DNA from: Stutzerimonas kunmingensis
Lineage (GTDB): Bacteria > Pseudomonadota > Gammaproteobacteria > Pseudomonadales > Pseudomonadaceae
NCBI RefSeq assembly: GCF_021432085.1
Contig: NZ_CP090366.1
Span: forward strand, 2,108,001-2,172,000
Direction of reading: 5' to 3'
DNA length: 64,000 nt
Shown: positions 46,548 to 56,641 of the stretch, piece after piece
Position numbering within the stretch: the first letter of the stretch is position 1
Layout: each line of letters begins with the position of its first letter
Notes under the pieces: generated by a model
What the model was told of the DNA's origin: nothing
What the model saw: only the letters and a program-made list of their open reading frames with translations
The model's database searches: none
Made by a program: the position numbers and the translations under genes

Positions 46548-46970
46548 ATGGAAACTGCAATCGCGCTGCAACCGGGGGCTGCCAATAGCCTGCAGGCCTG
46601 GCACCGAATGGTCGCTGAGCGAGACCTGAGCCGGCTGCCGGAGCTGCTGCATCCGCAGGCGGTGTTTCGCTCGCCGATGGCTCACACGCCGTATGAGGGG
46701 GCAGCGACGGTGAACCTGATCCTCAACACCGTGCTGCAGGTTTTCGAGGACTTTCGCTACCACCGTGAGCTGGCCAGCGCCCAGGGTGCGGATGTAGTGC
46801 TCGAGTTCAGCGCCCGGGTGGGTGACCGTGAGCTCAAGGGCATCGATATGATCCGCTTCGATGACGAAGGGAAGATTGTCGAGTTCGAGGTCATGATCCG
46901 GCCCATGAGTGGCTTGCAGGCCCTGGGCGACGAGATGAAGCGACGTCTCGCTGCCTACCGCGGCAAGTGA
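46548..46970 (+). CDS. SnoaL/NTF2-like fold protein
   Basis: 140-residue single-domain protein with the NTF2-like pattern. The helical start LQAWHRMVAERDLSRLPELLHP is followed by a curved sheet (VVLEFSARVGDRELKGIDMIRFDDEGKIVEFEVMIRP split by turns) and a C-terminal helix. Such folds serve as small isomerases, hydrolases or binding proteins. It is 31 bases behind fadH with an AAAGAGG site, so probably co-transcribed. Role unknown. Confidence 0.75.
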   Translation: METAIALQPGAANSLQAWHRMVAERDLSRLPELLHPQAVFRSPMAHTPYEGAATVNLILNTVLQVFEDFRYHRELASAQGADVVLEFSARVGDRELKGIDMIRFDDEGKIVEFEVMIRPMSGLQALGDEMKRRLAAYRGK

Positions 46971-47166
46971 TTTAGCTAAGCTCATCGCAAATCCGCTGGG
47001 CGCCTGGTCGAACGGCGTCCGATGCGGCGACTCCCTGCCAACCGAGTCACATTGCCTGCGCGAACATTTCCCCTAAACTTGCGGCACCAACGGGACGACG
47101 GCATCGGATGGCCGCTCGTTTCGCTAATCGCTGGCTCGCAGTTGCGGGCGATAAAGGAAATCGAGC

Positions 47167-48525
47167 ATGCAGAACAAACCGCAGATGGTCGAAGCCGTCC
47201 TGTTCTTCAATGAGGGCTCCATCTGCAAGGAAATGCTGTATCCCGAATTCGAAGCGGTGCTGGATGGGGTGGTCGCGCTACCGGAGTTCGCAGACCGCCA
47301 GATGCATGCTGTCTACGTAATGATCAATCCGCGGCTGCAGGTGCGCGCCGCGGTGTTTTTCTGTCTCGACTTCAATGATGACGGCTCTGCCGACGCCGGT
47401 TGGAACATTCCCCTGCGTCAGTTGGCCGAGCGTACCGGGCGTGGTCCGGACATGGGGGCCGGACCGATTCGCCTGGCCTGCCGCAGCCAGTGCCCGGTCT
47501 CCTGGCACCAGATGCACATGTGGGATCCCAAGGTCGGTCCCGAACGCAATGATCTGGTTGTGTTGCGCGAGACCATCAAGCGCAACCAGCTCGGCCTGCT
47601 GGTCGAAGAGGAGACGCCTCAGGCCGTACCTGCGGAACGTCTGCAGATGGTCGCCGAAGACACCTGGTATGCAGCCGAGGCCGGCAAGGACGCAGCTGCG
47701 AAACGTTCCGAAAGCCATGAGCGTGAACAGCGGCAGAAGGCTGCGCTGCTGATCAAGCAACAGCGCCAACGCATTACCAACCTCGAGCGTCTGCGCGAAG
47801 AAGACGCGCTCAAGCTCACGGCTGCCGCGGAGAAGGAACGCAAGGCACTGCAGGAGGAGATCCGCACGCTGCAGCAGCAACTGCAACAGCAGACCGAGCT
47901 GAACGCCAGCCTGCATGCGCAGATGACCGCCCAGGGCGAGAGTTTCCAGAAAGCGCGTGAGGAAATGAGCAAGCAGCTGCGTACGCTGGAGGTCAGCGGC
48001 CGGGTTGAGATCGGCGCCGCCCGGGAGCAGTTCGAGCATGAAGCCCAGGCCCGTATCGCGGCGGCGATTGCGGAGTACAAGGAGCAGGTGGCGATCCGCG
48101 ATGTCGAGCTGGCCTACCGCAACGAACTGGATGCACAGCTGGAAGAGGAAATCCAGCGGCTCAAGACCGAGTGCGAAACGCTGCGCCACAGCGGTGACCG
48201 GGTGCTGGAGGAACTGTCTCGACAAGGGGTCGTGTTCATGGCCTACCACCCGGGTGCAGGGCATCTGACGATCGCATTGCAGGACCTGGCCCGCTACCGC
48301 GCCAATCCTCTGGCTTATGCGGCTGCCAAGTGCTTTGTCTCCGAGGAGCAGTACCGACAGTGGCTGGAGCATTATCAGAAGCCGGCCTGCGTCGCGGCGC
48401 TTTCCAGCGGTGAGCGTTGCGCGATGCCCCTGGACAAGATCGATGCGCCGAGTCGCTTCGTGATCGGCGAATCCAACTGCTGCGCCCGGCACCGCAAGGA
48501 AGACCGGCAGCGCACAGGCAGCTGA
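47167..48525 (+). CDS. Large coiled-coil protein of unknown function
   Basis: 452 residues in three parts. The N-terminal globular domain (about 1-150) has an odd Cys/Trp/His-rich stretch (LACRSQCPVSWHQMHMW). A long charged coiled coil (about 175-355) is rich in Gln, Glu and Lys. The C-terminal domain contains a cysteine pattern (ACVAAL, GERCAMP, ESNCCARHR) that could bind a metal. Proteins of this shape are conserved in pseudomonads and sometimes labelled chromosome-partitioning or DNA-repair related; I see no Walker motif to justify that. Preceded by a 196-base gap. Confidence 0.7.
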   Translation: MQNKPQMVEAVLFFNEGSICKEMLYPEFEAVLDGVVALPEFADRQMHAVYVMINPRLQVRAAVFFCLDFNDDGSADAGWNIPLRQLAERTGRGPDMGAGPIRLACRSQCPVSWHQMHMWDPKVGPERNDLVVLRETIKRNQLGLLVEEETPQAVPAERLQMVAEDTWYAAEAGKDAAAKRSESHEREQRQKAALLIKQQRQRITNLERLREEDALKLTAAAEKERKALQEEIRTLQQQLQQQTELNASLHAQMTAQGESFQKAREEMSKQLRTLEVSGRVEIGAAREQFEHEAQARIAAAIAEYKEQVAIRDVELAYRNELDAQLEEEIQRLKTECETLRHSGDRVLEELSRQGVVFMAYHPGAGHLTIALQDLARYRANPLAYAAAKCFVSEEQYRQWLEHYQKPACVAALSSGERCAMPLDKIDAPSRFVIGESNCCARHRKEDRQRTGS

Positions 48526-48530
48526 GCGGT

Positions 48531-49481
48531 TTGTCCTCGCTTCAATCCGATCTCGGCTTCGATACTCCGCTGATCCTGCAGCCGCTGTCATTGGACTGGC
48601 TCGCGCGCAGCGGGGTCGAGGTTGCGGTGCTGCGGCTCGATCTGCTGGATCCCGAGCTGTCCGGCAACAAGTGGTTCAAATTGGTAAGGCATCTCGATGC
48701 AGCGCGTTCTGTCGCTGCGCCGGGGCTGATCAGTCTCGGCGGCCCGCACTCCAATCATCTGCATGCGCTGGCTGCAGCCGGCCGCCGACTCGGCCTGCCT
48801 ACTGTCGGCCTGCTGCGCGGCCATGAGCAGGTAACGCCAACGGTCGCCGATCTACGTGCCTGGGGCATGCAGCTGCATTGGCTCGGCTACGCAGAGTACC
48901 GGGAGCGCAATCTGCCTACCTTCTGGACGCCATGGCGAGCGCGATATCCAGGTTTCTACTGCATCCCTGAAGGTGGCGGCGGTTTGCCCGGCGCCCTGGG
49001 GTGCGCCGGACTCGTTCCGAGAGTGGAGTCCGCGCTCGCGTCGCTCGGCTGGAAGGACTACGACGCGCTCTGGCTGGCCGCCGGCACTGGGACGACGCTG
49101 GCAGGTCTGGTCATCGGCGAGGCAGGTAGGCATCGGGTGTTCGGCGCGCTGGCAGGGCCGCCTTCCCACGCCGTCGATGCCGGCGTGGCCAACTTGCTCG
49201 CGCAAGCCGGCGAGGCGTCCAGCGGCTATGAACTGCTGGACGCCAGTCGTGGCGGATTTGGTCGCTTCGACAGGGAGTTGGCGCAGTTCATTCTCGATAC
49301 CGAGCGCCAGGGTGGCGTGCCGCTCGATCCGATATACACTGCAAAGACCATGATGGCATTGCGCCTTTATGTCGAGCGCGGTTATTTTCCCGCCGGCACG
49401 CGGCTGATATTCGTCCATACCGGTGGACTGCAAGGGCGCCGTGCTGCTCAGGCCCAGCTGCAGAAGCTGATTGACGGATAG
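48531..49481 (+). CDS. PLP-dependent ACC deaminase/D-cysteine desulfhydrase family enzyme
   Basis: 316-residue fold-type II PLP enzyme. SGNKWFKLVRHL carries the PLP lysine, GGPHSNHLHALAAAGRRLG is the family signature, and WLAAGTGTTLAGLVIG binds the phosphate. It resembles D-cysteine desulfhydrase/ACC deaminase-like proteins; the exact substrate is uncertain. The TTG at 48531 is the likely start: it is five bases after the previous stop and the aligned protein begins there. The longer open frame overlaps the coiled-coil gene. Confidence 0.82.
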   Translation: MSSLQSDLGFDTPLILQPLSLDWLARSGVEVAVLRLDLLDPELSGNKWFKLVRHLDAARSVAAPGLISLGGPHSNHLHALAAAGRRLGLPTVGLLRGHEQVTPTVADLRAWGMQLHWLGYAEYRERNLPTFWTPWRARYPGFYCIPEGGGGLPGALGCAGLVPRVESALASLGWKDYDALWLAAGTGTTLAGLVIGEAGRHRVFGALAGPPSHAVDAGVANLLAQAGEASSGYELLDASRGGFGRFDRELAQFILDTERQGGVPLDPIYTAKTMMALRLYVERGYFPAGTRLIFVHTGGLQGRRAAQAQLQKLIDG

Positions 49482-49499
49482 ACGTTTGGATTTTCTCGG

Positions 49500-50603
49500 A
49501 TGAACAAACCGCTGCACCCCGATCAGCTGCGTAATCTGGTCCCGCTCAATGGCTTGTCGCCACGCCAGTTGTGGGAGCTTCGCGTGCGCATAGTGCCCCT
49601 CGCGCTTGCGCCTGGGCAGTTGCTCGACCTTGTTGATGAGCTGAGTTCGAAACGTCATTACCTGATGTCGGGCAGCCTGCTGTTGACCGATCACGACGGG
49701 CAGCCAACGCGGCTGGTGGCGGGCACATCGGCTGCTCTACACAGCCTTGCTGCGGGTTGCCTGCAGGAGGCAAGGGCGCTGGATGACTGCCAGCTGCTGA
49801 CGGTGGACAGCGCGGAGTTGGAGCGGCTGCTTTCCTGGCGCCAAGCCCTGCAAGATGTGCTGCTGCAGCTGTCGATGGAGGGCGAGGACGGGGAGTGGCT
49901 GGAGCGCCTGCTGGAGAATCCGCTGTTCGCCCAGGTTCCACCGGCAAATATTCGCAGCATGCTCAGCCGCCTCGTGGAGATCGAAGTATCCGCCGGGCAA
50001 ACCCTGCTACGTGAAGGGGAAGCCGGGGACTGCTGCTATTTCCTCAAGAGCGGCTGCGCGCAGGTCCTGAAGGCCGCCGGCAGCAGCGAGCAGCTGTTGG
50101 CCGAGCTGGAACCCGGAGCCTGTTTCGGCGAAGAGGCGCTACTCGAAGAGCGACCCCGCAATGCCAGTGTCGCGATGGTCGAGGATGGTCGGGTGCTCCG
50201 CCTGGCGCGGGCGGACTTTCTCGAGCTGCTCAAGGCACCGGTGGTTGGCGAAGTCGATCTGGATGGCGTGGCGGATCTGCTGGCGTGCGGTGCGCAGTGG
50301 CTGGATGTGCGTCTGCTTGATGATTACGAGCAGGGCCATGCCATGCAGGCGCTGCACATGCCGCTGCACCTGCTGCGTTTGAAAACCCGTCTGCTGGACC
50401 CGCAGCGGCCCTACCTTTGCTATTGCGAAAGCGGCAAGCGCAGCGCCAACGCGGTGTTCCTACTGACGCAGCTCGGCTTCACCGCCTATGCGCTGCGTGG
50501 TGGACTCGACGCACTTGGTACCGAGGACCGCGCTGCACTGCTTTGGGAGTGTGGCACGGGTTACCTGGCGCGCTCCGACGGCCGAATCGACCGCAGCCTA
50601 TGA
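49500..50603 (+). CDS. Cyclic-nucleotide-binding and rhodanese domain fusion
   Basis: 367 residues. The N-terminal third (about 1-120) resembles a degenerate cNMP-binding sandwich. The middle (about 130-245) is a clearer CNB domain with ISxGxTLLREGEAGDCCYFLKS-like strand order and the phosphate-cassette-like CFGEEALLEERPRNASV. The C-terminal part (about 255-350) is a rhodanese with Cys309 in the active-site loop CYCESGKRSAN. The fusion suggests sulfur transfer or a phosphatase-like activity gated by a nucleotide or used as a sensor. It follows the PLP enzyme by 18 bases, so a link to sulfide/cysteine metabolism is plausible. Confidence 0.8.
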   Translation: MNKPLHPDQLRNLVPLNGLSPRQLWELRVRIVPLALAPGQLLDLVDELSSKRHYLMSGSLLLTDHDGQPTRLVAGTSAALHSLAAGCLQEARALDDCQLLTVDSAELERLLSWRQALQDVLLQLSMEGEDGEWLERLLENPLFAQVPPANIRSMLSRLVEIEVSAGQTLLREGEAGDCCYFLKSGCAQVLKAAGSSEQLLAELEPGACFGEEALLEERPRNASVAMVEDGRVLRLARADFLELLKAPVVGEVDLDGVADLLACGAQWLDVRLLDDYEQGHAMQALHMPLHLLRLKTRLLDPQRPYLCYCESGKRSANAVFLLTQLGFTAYALRGGLDALGTEDRAALLWECGTGYLARSDGRIDRSL

Positions 50604-50629
50604 TCCGCACCGCCCCATCCCGACCTTTG

Positions 50630-52024
50630 TCAGACGGCCGCCCTGCGAAGCGCAGTGTGCCGACGAATCTCGCGTCGGGCGCTGCGGGCCAGGCGCACGC
50701 TGAGCAATAGAGCTGCGCAGCTCAGGCCGGCGATCAGGCCTTGCCATAGGCCGGCAGGCCCACTGGCGGCGCCGAGGTGCTCGGTCAGGCCGAGCAGATA
50801 GCCCAACGGCAAACCGATCCCCCAGTAGGCGAAGAGGGTGTAGACCATCGTCATGCGGGTGTCCTGATAGCCGCGCAACGCGCCAGCAGCCGTGACCTGA
50901 ACCACATCGGAGAACTGGAACAGCGCGGCGTAGAGGAACAGGCTGGCAGCGACGGCGACCACGGCCGGATCCGGGGTATAGATTCGCGCGATCTGCTCGC
51001 TGAACAGCAGCATGGCGCTGGCGGAAAAGCAGGCATATACCAGGGCGGCGCCGATCCCGACGCCGGCGACAAAGCGAGCGTCGCGTGGAGCGTTGCGGCC
51101 CAGCTCCTGACCAATACGCACGGTCACCGCCATACCCAGCGACAGTGGAATCATGAAGATCAGCGACGTGAAGTTCAGTGCGATCTGGTGACCGGCGACG
51201 ACCGTTGCCCCGAGGGCGCCGATCAGTAGGGCGATCACCGAGAAGATGCTGGCCTCGGCAAACACCGCGACCCCGACTGGTACGCCGACCGAAAGCAGAT
51301 GACGCAGCATCGGCCAGCGTGGCCATTCGAAGTGGGAAAACAGCTGACTGGCCTGATAGGCCGGTGCGCGCTTAACCCAGAGGCTCATCGCCACCAACAT
51401 GAACAGCATCACCAATGCCGTGGAAACGCCGCAACCGACGCCGCCCATCGCCGGCACGCCGAACTTGCCGTAGATGAACACATAGTTCAGCGGAATGTTC
51501 AGCAGCAGTCCGAGGATACCGATCACCATGCTTGGCCGCGGATGGCCCAGCCCGTCGCTGAAACAGCGCAGCACTTGATACAGAGCGACAGCGGGAAATC
51601 CGCAGGCGACAGCGCGCAGGTAGTCCATGGTCGGCTCGACCAGGGCCGGTTCGACACGCATCAGATGCAGGACGGGCTCCGCGTTCCACATCAATGATGC
51701 ACTGAGCACACCGATGCCGCCGCCCATCCACAACGCCTGGCGAACCAGCGGGCCGATTTCGCCATGCCGTCCTGCGCCGAAGCGCTGCGCGACGTTCGGC
51801 GTGGTCGCCAGGGTGATTCCGCAGACGAGCAGATAGACCGGCACCCAGATCGAATTGCCTAGCGCGACGGCGGCCAGGTCCTGCGGGCTTACGCGTCCGG
51901 CCATAACGGTATCGACGAAACCCATCGCCGTGCTGGCCAGCTGGGCGATCATCATGGGTAGGGCAAGGGCAAAGAGGGTGCGCAATTCGAGGCGGACCCG
52001 TCTGAGTCTGAGCTCAGTGGGCAT
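50630..52024 (-). CDS. MATE-family multidrug efflux transporter (NorM/PmpM-like)
   Basis: 464-residue inner-membrane protein with 12 hydrophobic segments in two six-helix halves. Segments such as LPMMIAQLASTAMGFVDTVM and VALGNSIWVPVYLL are typical of the NorM branch, which exports cationic drugs in exchange for Na+ or H+. Divergent from pdxB, convergent with the CNB-rhodanese gene. Confidence 0.9.
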   Translation of the reverse strand: MPTELRLRRVRLELRTLFALALPMMIAQLASTAMGFVDTVMAGRVSPQDLAAVALGNSIWVPVYLLVCGITLATTPNVAQRFGAGRHGEIGPLVRQALWMGGGIGVLSASLMWNAEPVLHLMRVEPALVEPTMDYLRAVACGFPAVALYQVLRCFSDGLGHPRPSMVIGILGLLLNIPLNYVFIYGKFGVPAMGGVGCGVSTALVMLFMLVAMSLWVKRAPAYQASQLFSHFEWPRWPMLRHLLSVGVPVGVAVFAEASIFSVIALLIGALGATVVAGHQIALNFTSLIFMIPLSLGMAVTVRIGQELGRNAPRDARFVAGVGIGAALVYACFSASAMLLFSEQIARIYTPDPAVVAVAASLFLYAALFQFSDVVQVTAAGALRGYQDTRMTMVYTLFAYWGIGLPLGYLLGLTEHLGAASGPAGLWQGLIAGLSCAALLLSVRLARSARREIRRHTALRRAAV

Positions 52025-52145
52025 TACTGGGCGTTCCGGTTGTATACAAGAAGCGCGCTAGTCTACGCCGCGTGGCTACGCTCAGGAAGGCGGCAAAGCA
52101 GTGGCAAGCCGTCTAGAATGTGCTCCCCCTCACCGGAGCCGTGCA

Positions 52146-53291
52146 ATGCATATCCTTGCCGATGAAAACATTCCGCTGGTCGATGAGTTCTTTGCCGGTT
52201 TCGGCGAGATTCGCCGCATGCCCGGCCGCAGCATCAATCGAGCTGCACTGGAGAATGTCGACGTGCTGCTGGTGCGCTCGGTGACTCGGGTCGACCGCGA
52301 GATGCTGGAAGGCAGCGCAGTGCGATTCGTCGGGACCTGCACGATAGGCACCGATCATCTGGATCTGGATTATTTCGAGCAGGCCGGCATCGAGTGGGCC
52401 AGCGCACCGGGGTGCAACGCGCGGGGCGTGGTCGACTATGTGCTGGGCAGCTTGCTCGCGCTGTCGGAGGTGCGCGGTGAAGCGCTGGCCAGGCGGCGTT
52501 TCGGCGTGGTCGGTGCCGGTGAGGTGGGCGGGCGGCTGCTCGAAGTGCTGCGCGGGCTTGGCTGGGACGTGCGCGTCTGCGATCCACCGCGGCAGGTCCG
52601 CGAGGCAGGCGATTTCGTCTCGCTGGATGAGATCCTCGCGGAGTGCGATGTCATCAGCCTGCACACGCCGCTGACCCTGGGGGGCGACTGGCCGACCTTT
52701 CACCTGTTCGATCAGGCGCGACTGTCGAGGTTGCGCCCCGGTACCTGGCTGATCAATGCCAGTCGGGGTGCTGTGGTGGACAATGCCGCGCTGCGCGACC
52801 TGCTATTGCAGCGGCCGGACCTGGAAGCCGTGCTGGATGTCTGGGAAGGCGAGCCTCAGGTCGACGTCGCACTGGCCGGCTTGTGCCGTATCGCTACGCC
52901 GCACATCGCCGGGTACAGCCTGGACGGCAAGCTGCGCGGTACGGCGCAGATATACGCGGCGCTTTGCGCTGCGCGTGGTGTCGAGCCGGCTATCGAACTG
53001 GCGCAGCTGATGCCCGGCCCGGCACTCACCGAGCTGGCGTTTGCATCCTCCGCAGAGCCCGCCGAGATGCTGGCCACACTGTGCCGGGCCGTCTACGATC
53101 CGCGTCGCGACGATGCCGACTTCCGCCGCAGCCTGCTTGGCGATGAGGCGCAGCGTCGGGCCGGGTTCGATCTGCTGCGCAAACAGTATCCGCCGAGGCG
53201 CGAGATCGATGGCCTCAAGGTGCGGATCGGCGGGCACAACCCGGCGCTGGCTACGATAGTCGAGGCGCTTGGTGCGCGATTGCTGGGCTAG
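52146..53291 (+). CDS. pdxB: Erythronate-4-phosphate dehydrogenase
   Basis: 381-residue D-2-hydroxyacid dehydrogenase that oxidises 4-phosphoerythronate in pyridoxal 5'-phosphate synthesis. It starts [16 protein letters not shown] and has the NAD loop [21 protein letters not shown], catalytic Arg in [11 protein letters not shown], the Glu in [10 protein letters not shown] and His in [12 protein letters not shown]. The C-terminal dimerisation domain (from about residue 290) is specific to PdxB. The ATG has a CCGGAG site. Confidence 0.95.
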   Translation: MHILADENIPLVDEFFAGFGEIRRMPGRSINRAALENVDVLLVRSVTRVDREMLEGSAVRFVGTCTIGTDHLDLDYFEQAGIEWASAPGCNARGVVDYVLGSLLALSEVRGEALARRRFGVVGAGEVGGRLLEVLRGLGWDVRVCDPPRQVREAGDFVSLDEILAECDVISLHTPLTLGGDWPTFHLFDQARLSRLRPGTWLINASRGAVVDNAALRDLLLQRPDLEAVLDVWEGEPQVDVALAGLCRIATPHIAGYSLDGKLRGTAQIYAALCAARGVEPAIELAQLMPGPALTELAFASSAEPAEMLATLCRAVYDPRRDDADFRRSLLGDEAQRRAGFDLLRKQYPPRREIDGLKVRIGGHNPALATIVEALGARLLG

Positions 53292-53378
53292 CCGGCGGTT
53301 CGAGTGCAGCCCGGATGCAATTTCCATCCTGCTCCGCTAGCATTACCCGTCCTCTGCCTTGTCCCCCGCGATGGTGTT

Positions 53379-55391
53379 ATGAGTTATCAGGTTCTTGCAC
53401 GAAAATGGCGTCCGCGCTCGTTCCGCGAAATGGTCGGCCAGACGCATGTGCTCAAGGCCCTGATCAACGCGCTCGACAACCAGCGCCTGCACCACGCTTA
53501 CCTGTTCACCGGCACGCGAGGCGTGGGCAAGACGACCATTGCGCGGATCATCGCCAAGTGCCTGAACTGTGAAACCGGGGTCAGCTCGACGCCCTGCGGT
53601 GTGTGTTCGGTATGCCGGGAAATCGACGAGGGGCGCTTCGTCGATCTGATCGAGGTGGACGCCGCGAGCCGTACCAAGGTCGAAGACACCCGCGAGCTGC
53701 TGGACAACGTGCAGTACGCGCCGAGCCGCGGGCGCTACAAGGTTTACCTGATCGACGAAGTGCACATGCTCTCGTCGCACTCATTCAATGCGCTGCTCAA
53801 GACCCTCGAGGAGCCGCCGCCCCACGTCAAGTTCCTGCTGGCGACCACCGATCCGCAAAAGCTGCCGGTCACCATCCTCTCGCGCTGCCTGCAGTTCTCC
53901 CTGAAGAACATGCCGCCCGAGCGGGTGGTCGAGCACCTCACTCATGTGCTGGGCGTCGAGAACGTTCCTTTCGAAGACGATGCGTTGTGGCTGCTGGGGC
54001 GTGCCGCCGATGGCTCGATGCGCGATGCGATGAGCCTGACCGATCAGGCGATCGCCTTCGGTGAAGGCAAGGTGCTGGCCGCCGATGTCCGCGCCATGCT
54101 CGGCACCCTCGATCATGGTCAGGTCTATGGTGTGCTGCAGGCATTGCTTGAAGGCGATGCCAGAGCGTTGCTCGAGTCCGTTCGCCACTTGGCGGAGCAG
54201 GGGCCGGACTGGGCTGGCGTGCTGGCCGAAATCCTCAATGTGCTGCACCGCGTTGCCATCGCCCAGGCGCTGCCTGAGGCGGTAGACAATGGCCAGGGCG
54301 ATCGTGATCGCGTGCTGGCGTTGGCTCAGGCGCTACCTGCCGAAGATGTGCAGTTCTACTATCAGATGGGATTGATCGGCCGGCGCGATCTGCCGCTTGC
54401 GCCTGATCCTCGCAGCGGTTTCGAAATGGTGCTGCTGCGCATGCTGGCATTTCGTCCTGCAGGCAGTGATGGCGCGCCGCGAACACCGCTAAAGGCACTG
54501 GGAATCAGCCCGGCCACAGCTGATTCCAAGCCCGCAGCGGTGGCCGATTCCGCTCCCGCTGGCGTGTCGTCCGCTCCATCCGCTGCGATTGCCGTAGCAG
54601 CTGCGCCAGAGCCCGCTCCCGTTGCGCCGGCCGTTACCATGCCAGTGAACGTGCCGGCTTCCACGCCCTCGGCAGTGACCCCGGTCGCCACTCATGTGGT
54701 GGAAGCGCCGCAGGCCGCGCCTGTCATCGATGTGCCTTGGAATGAGCCGCCTGACGTACCGCCCGTCGCGGTCGAGGCTGATGCTGTTTTACCCGAACCT
54801 GTGCCGGTGGACGGGGCTGCCGATCACGTGGCGTCCGTGGTACAGGTCGAAGAGCCGGATGATGACGAACCGCCGCTGACGGACGAGGACTACTTCGAGG
54901 TCGAGAACCAGGCCGAGGCCTATCTGGACGAACTGGAACACTCAAGGGATGAGCCGGAGCCCGTCGAGCCTCTGCCTGCGGTAGAGCCTGCGACCGGGCT
55001 GGCTGCCGAGTGGCTGGAGCTGTATCTCAAGCTCGGCTTGTCCGGTCTTACCGGCAGCATTGCCGCCAACTGTACGTTGATCGCCGTGGAAGGCGACCGT
55101 TGGCTGATGCATCTCGATCCTGCGCAGAGCGCACTATTCAACCCCACGCAACAGCGGCGACTCAACGACGCCCTGAATCAATACCACGGGCGTACGCTAC
55201 AGCTCGAGATCGTGCTGCAGAAGCCGGAGCAGGAAACTCCTGCGCAGGCCGCCCAGCGTCGCCGTGCCGAACGACAGCGTGCCGCGGAACAGTCGATTCA
55301 CGCAGATCCCCTGGTCCGGCAGCTCATGCAGCAGTTCGCCGCTGTGATCCGCGAAGGCACCATCGAACCCGTAGAACACTCCGAAACCTGA
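53379..55391 (+). CDS. dnaX: DNA polymerase III subunits tau/gamma
   Basis: 670-residue clamp-loader ATPase. Walker A GTRGVGKTT (about residues 44-52), zinc-binding cysteines CLNCETG and CGVCSVC, Walker B-like VYLIDEVHML, sensor motif LSRCLQFSLK. A long Ala/Pro/Val-rich linker (about 385-500) leads to the tau C-terminal domain that binds DnaB and the polymerase. No A-AAA-AAG type slippery site is visible at the linker, so a separate frameshifted gamma product is not evident. Followed by ybaB and recR, the usual order. Confidence 0.96.
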   Translation: MSYQVLARKWRPRSFREMVGQTHVLKALINALDNQRLHHAYLFTGTRGVGKTTIARIIAKCLNCETGVSSTPCGVCSVCREIDEGRFVDLIEVDAASRTKVEDTRELLDNVQYAPSRGRYKVYLIDEVHMLSSHSFNALLKTLEEPPPHVKFLLATTDPQKLPVTILSRCLQFSLKNMPPERVVEHLTHVLGVENVPFEDDALWLLGRAADGSMRDAMSLTDQAIAFGEGKVLAADVRAMLGTLDHGQVYGVLQALLEGDARALLESVRHLAEQGPDWAGVLAEILNVLHRVAIAQALPEAVDNGQGDRDRVLALAQALPAEDVQFYYQMGLIGRRDLPLAPDPRSGFEMVLLRMLAFRPAGSDGAPRTPLKALGISPATADSKPAAVADSAPAGVSSAPSAAIAVAAAPEPAPVAPAVTMPVNVPASTPSAVTPVATHVVEAPQAAPVIDVPWNEPPDVPPVAVEADAVLPEPVPVDGAADHVASVVQVEEPDDDEPPLTDEDYFEVENQAEAYLDELEHSRDEPEPVEPLPAVEPATGLAAEWLELYLKLGLSGLTGSIAANCTLIAVEGDRWLMHLDPAQSALFNPTQQRRLNDALNQYHGRTLQLEIVLQKPEQETPAQAAQRRRAERQRAAEQSIHADPLVRQLMQQFAAVIREGTIEPVEHSET

Positions 55392-55409
55392 TTAATTGAG
55401 GTGATTCCC

Positions 55410-55736
55410 ATGATGAAAGGTGGCATGGCCGGCCTGATGAAGCAGGCGCAGCAGATGCAGGAAAAAATGCAGAAGATGCAGGAGGAACTGGCGAACGCCG
55501 AGGTGACGGGCCAGTCTGGCGCCGGGCTGGTCAGCGTGGTGATGAACGGTCGCCATGACGTCAAGCGCGTCAGCCTCGACGACAGCCTGATGCAGGAAGA
55601 CAAGGAAATCCTGGAAGACCTGATCGCTGCCGCCGTCAATGACGCGGTACGCAAGATCGAGCAGAACAGCCAGGACAAGATGGCCGGCATGACCGCCGGC
55701 ATGCAGCTTCCGCCAGGCTTCAAGATGCCTTTCTAA
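55410..55736 (+). CDS. ybaB: YbaB/EbfC nucleoid-associated protein
   Basis: 108-residue DNA-binding protein: [27 protein letters not shown], the long N-terminal helix, then a curved sheet ([18 protein letters not shown]). Homologues bind DNA as dimers and modulate expression. ATG at 55410 with GAGGTG upstream, 18 bases after dnaX. Confidence 0.95.
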   Translation: MMKGGMAGLMKQAQQMQEKMQKMQEELANAEVTGQSGAGLVSVVMNGRHDVKRVSLDDSLMQEDKEILEDLIAAAVNDAVRKIEQNSQDKMAGMTAGMQLPPGFKMPF

Positions 55737-55896
55737 CTCGAACGGCCAATCGGCGCGCATGGGCGCGCTTCTCGAAGGGCGGGGCATCGTCATTTACGCG
55801 CAGTAGACTCCGATGTCCCGCTTTCTTGCCTCTGGTCCTGCAAGCCGCCTGAATCCCTGGCACTGTGCTGCCCCTTTGCATAGCGACGCTTAATTT

Positions 55897-56496
55897 ATGA
55901 GCTTCAGTCCCCTGATCCGCCAACTCATCGACGCCCTGCGCATTCTTCCCGGCGTGGGCCAGAAAACTGCACAGCGCATGGCGTTGCAGCTACTGGAGCG
56001 AGATCGCAGCGGCGGCTTACGCCTGGCGCAAGCGCTGAGCAAAGCGATGGAAGGGGTCGGCTACTGCCGGCAGTGTCGTACCCTTACCGAAGACGACCTG
56101 TGCCCGCAATGCGCCGACCCGCGACGCGACGATTCGCTGCTCTGCGTGGTGCAGAGCCCGGTGGACGTTTTCGCCGTCGAGCAGACGGGCTTTCGCGGGC
56201 GCTACTTCGTGCTCAAGGGGCATCTGTCGCCGCTCGATGGTTTGGGTCCTGAAGCGATCGGCATTCCCGAGCTTCTGGCGCGTGTTGCAGACGGTGCGTT
56301 CACTGAAGTCATTCTCGCGACAAACCCGACGGTGGAAGGCGAGGCAACGGCGCATTACATCGCGCAGATGCTTATTCCAAAGGGGCTGACCATCAGCCGA
56401 ATCGCTCACGGCGTTCCACTGGGCGGCGAGCTGGACCTGGTCGACGGCGGAACCCTGGCCCACGCACTGGCCGGGCGCAAGACAATCCGCCTATAA
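55897..56496 (+). CDS. recR: Recombination mediator protein RecR
   Basis: 199-residue DNA-binding protein of the RecFOR pathway. Features in order: helix-hairpin-helix ([13 protein letters not shown]), four-cysteine zinc finger ([19 protein letters not shown]), TOPRIM domain ([15 protein letters not shown]) and C-terminal Walker-B-like part. It follows ybaB after a 160-base gap without a gene. The ribosome site is weak. Confidence 0.96.
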   Translation: MSFSPLIRQLIDALRILPGVGQKTAQRMALQLLERDRSGGLRLAQALSKAMEGVGYCRQCRTLTEDDLCPQCADPRRDDSLLCVVQSPVDVFAVEQTGFRGRYFVLKGHLSPLDGLGPEAIGIPELLARVADGAFTEVILATNPTVEGEATAHYIAQMLIPKGLTISRIAHGVPLGGELDLVDGGTLAHALAGRKTIRL

Positions 56497-56641
56497 CCCG
56501 AAGTACTGACGATATGCCACCTCGGTAGTGCAGTTTTCTGGGTGATTCAGGTAAAGTTCTAAGCCATCAACGTTAGATAACTAAAACGAATATAGTGCTT
56601 CGTTCTGGTTATATGTACTGGCTATCCGAATCGAGGTCGAA

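Noticed and set aside
53379-55391. Programmed frameshift in dnaX for a gamma subunit
   Set aside because: No A-AAA-AAG or comparable slippery heptamer with a following hairpin is visible near the end of the ATPase domains.
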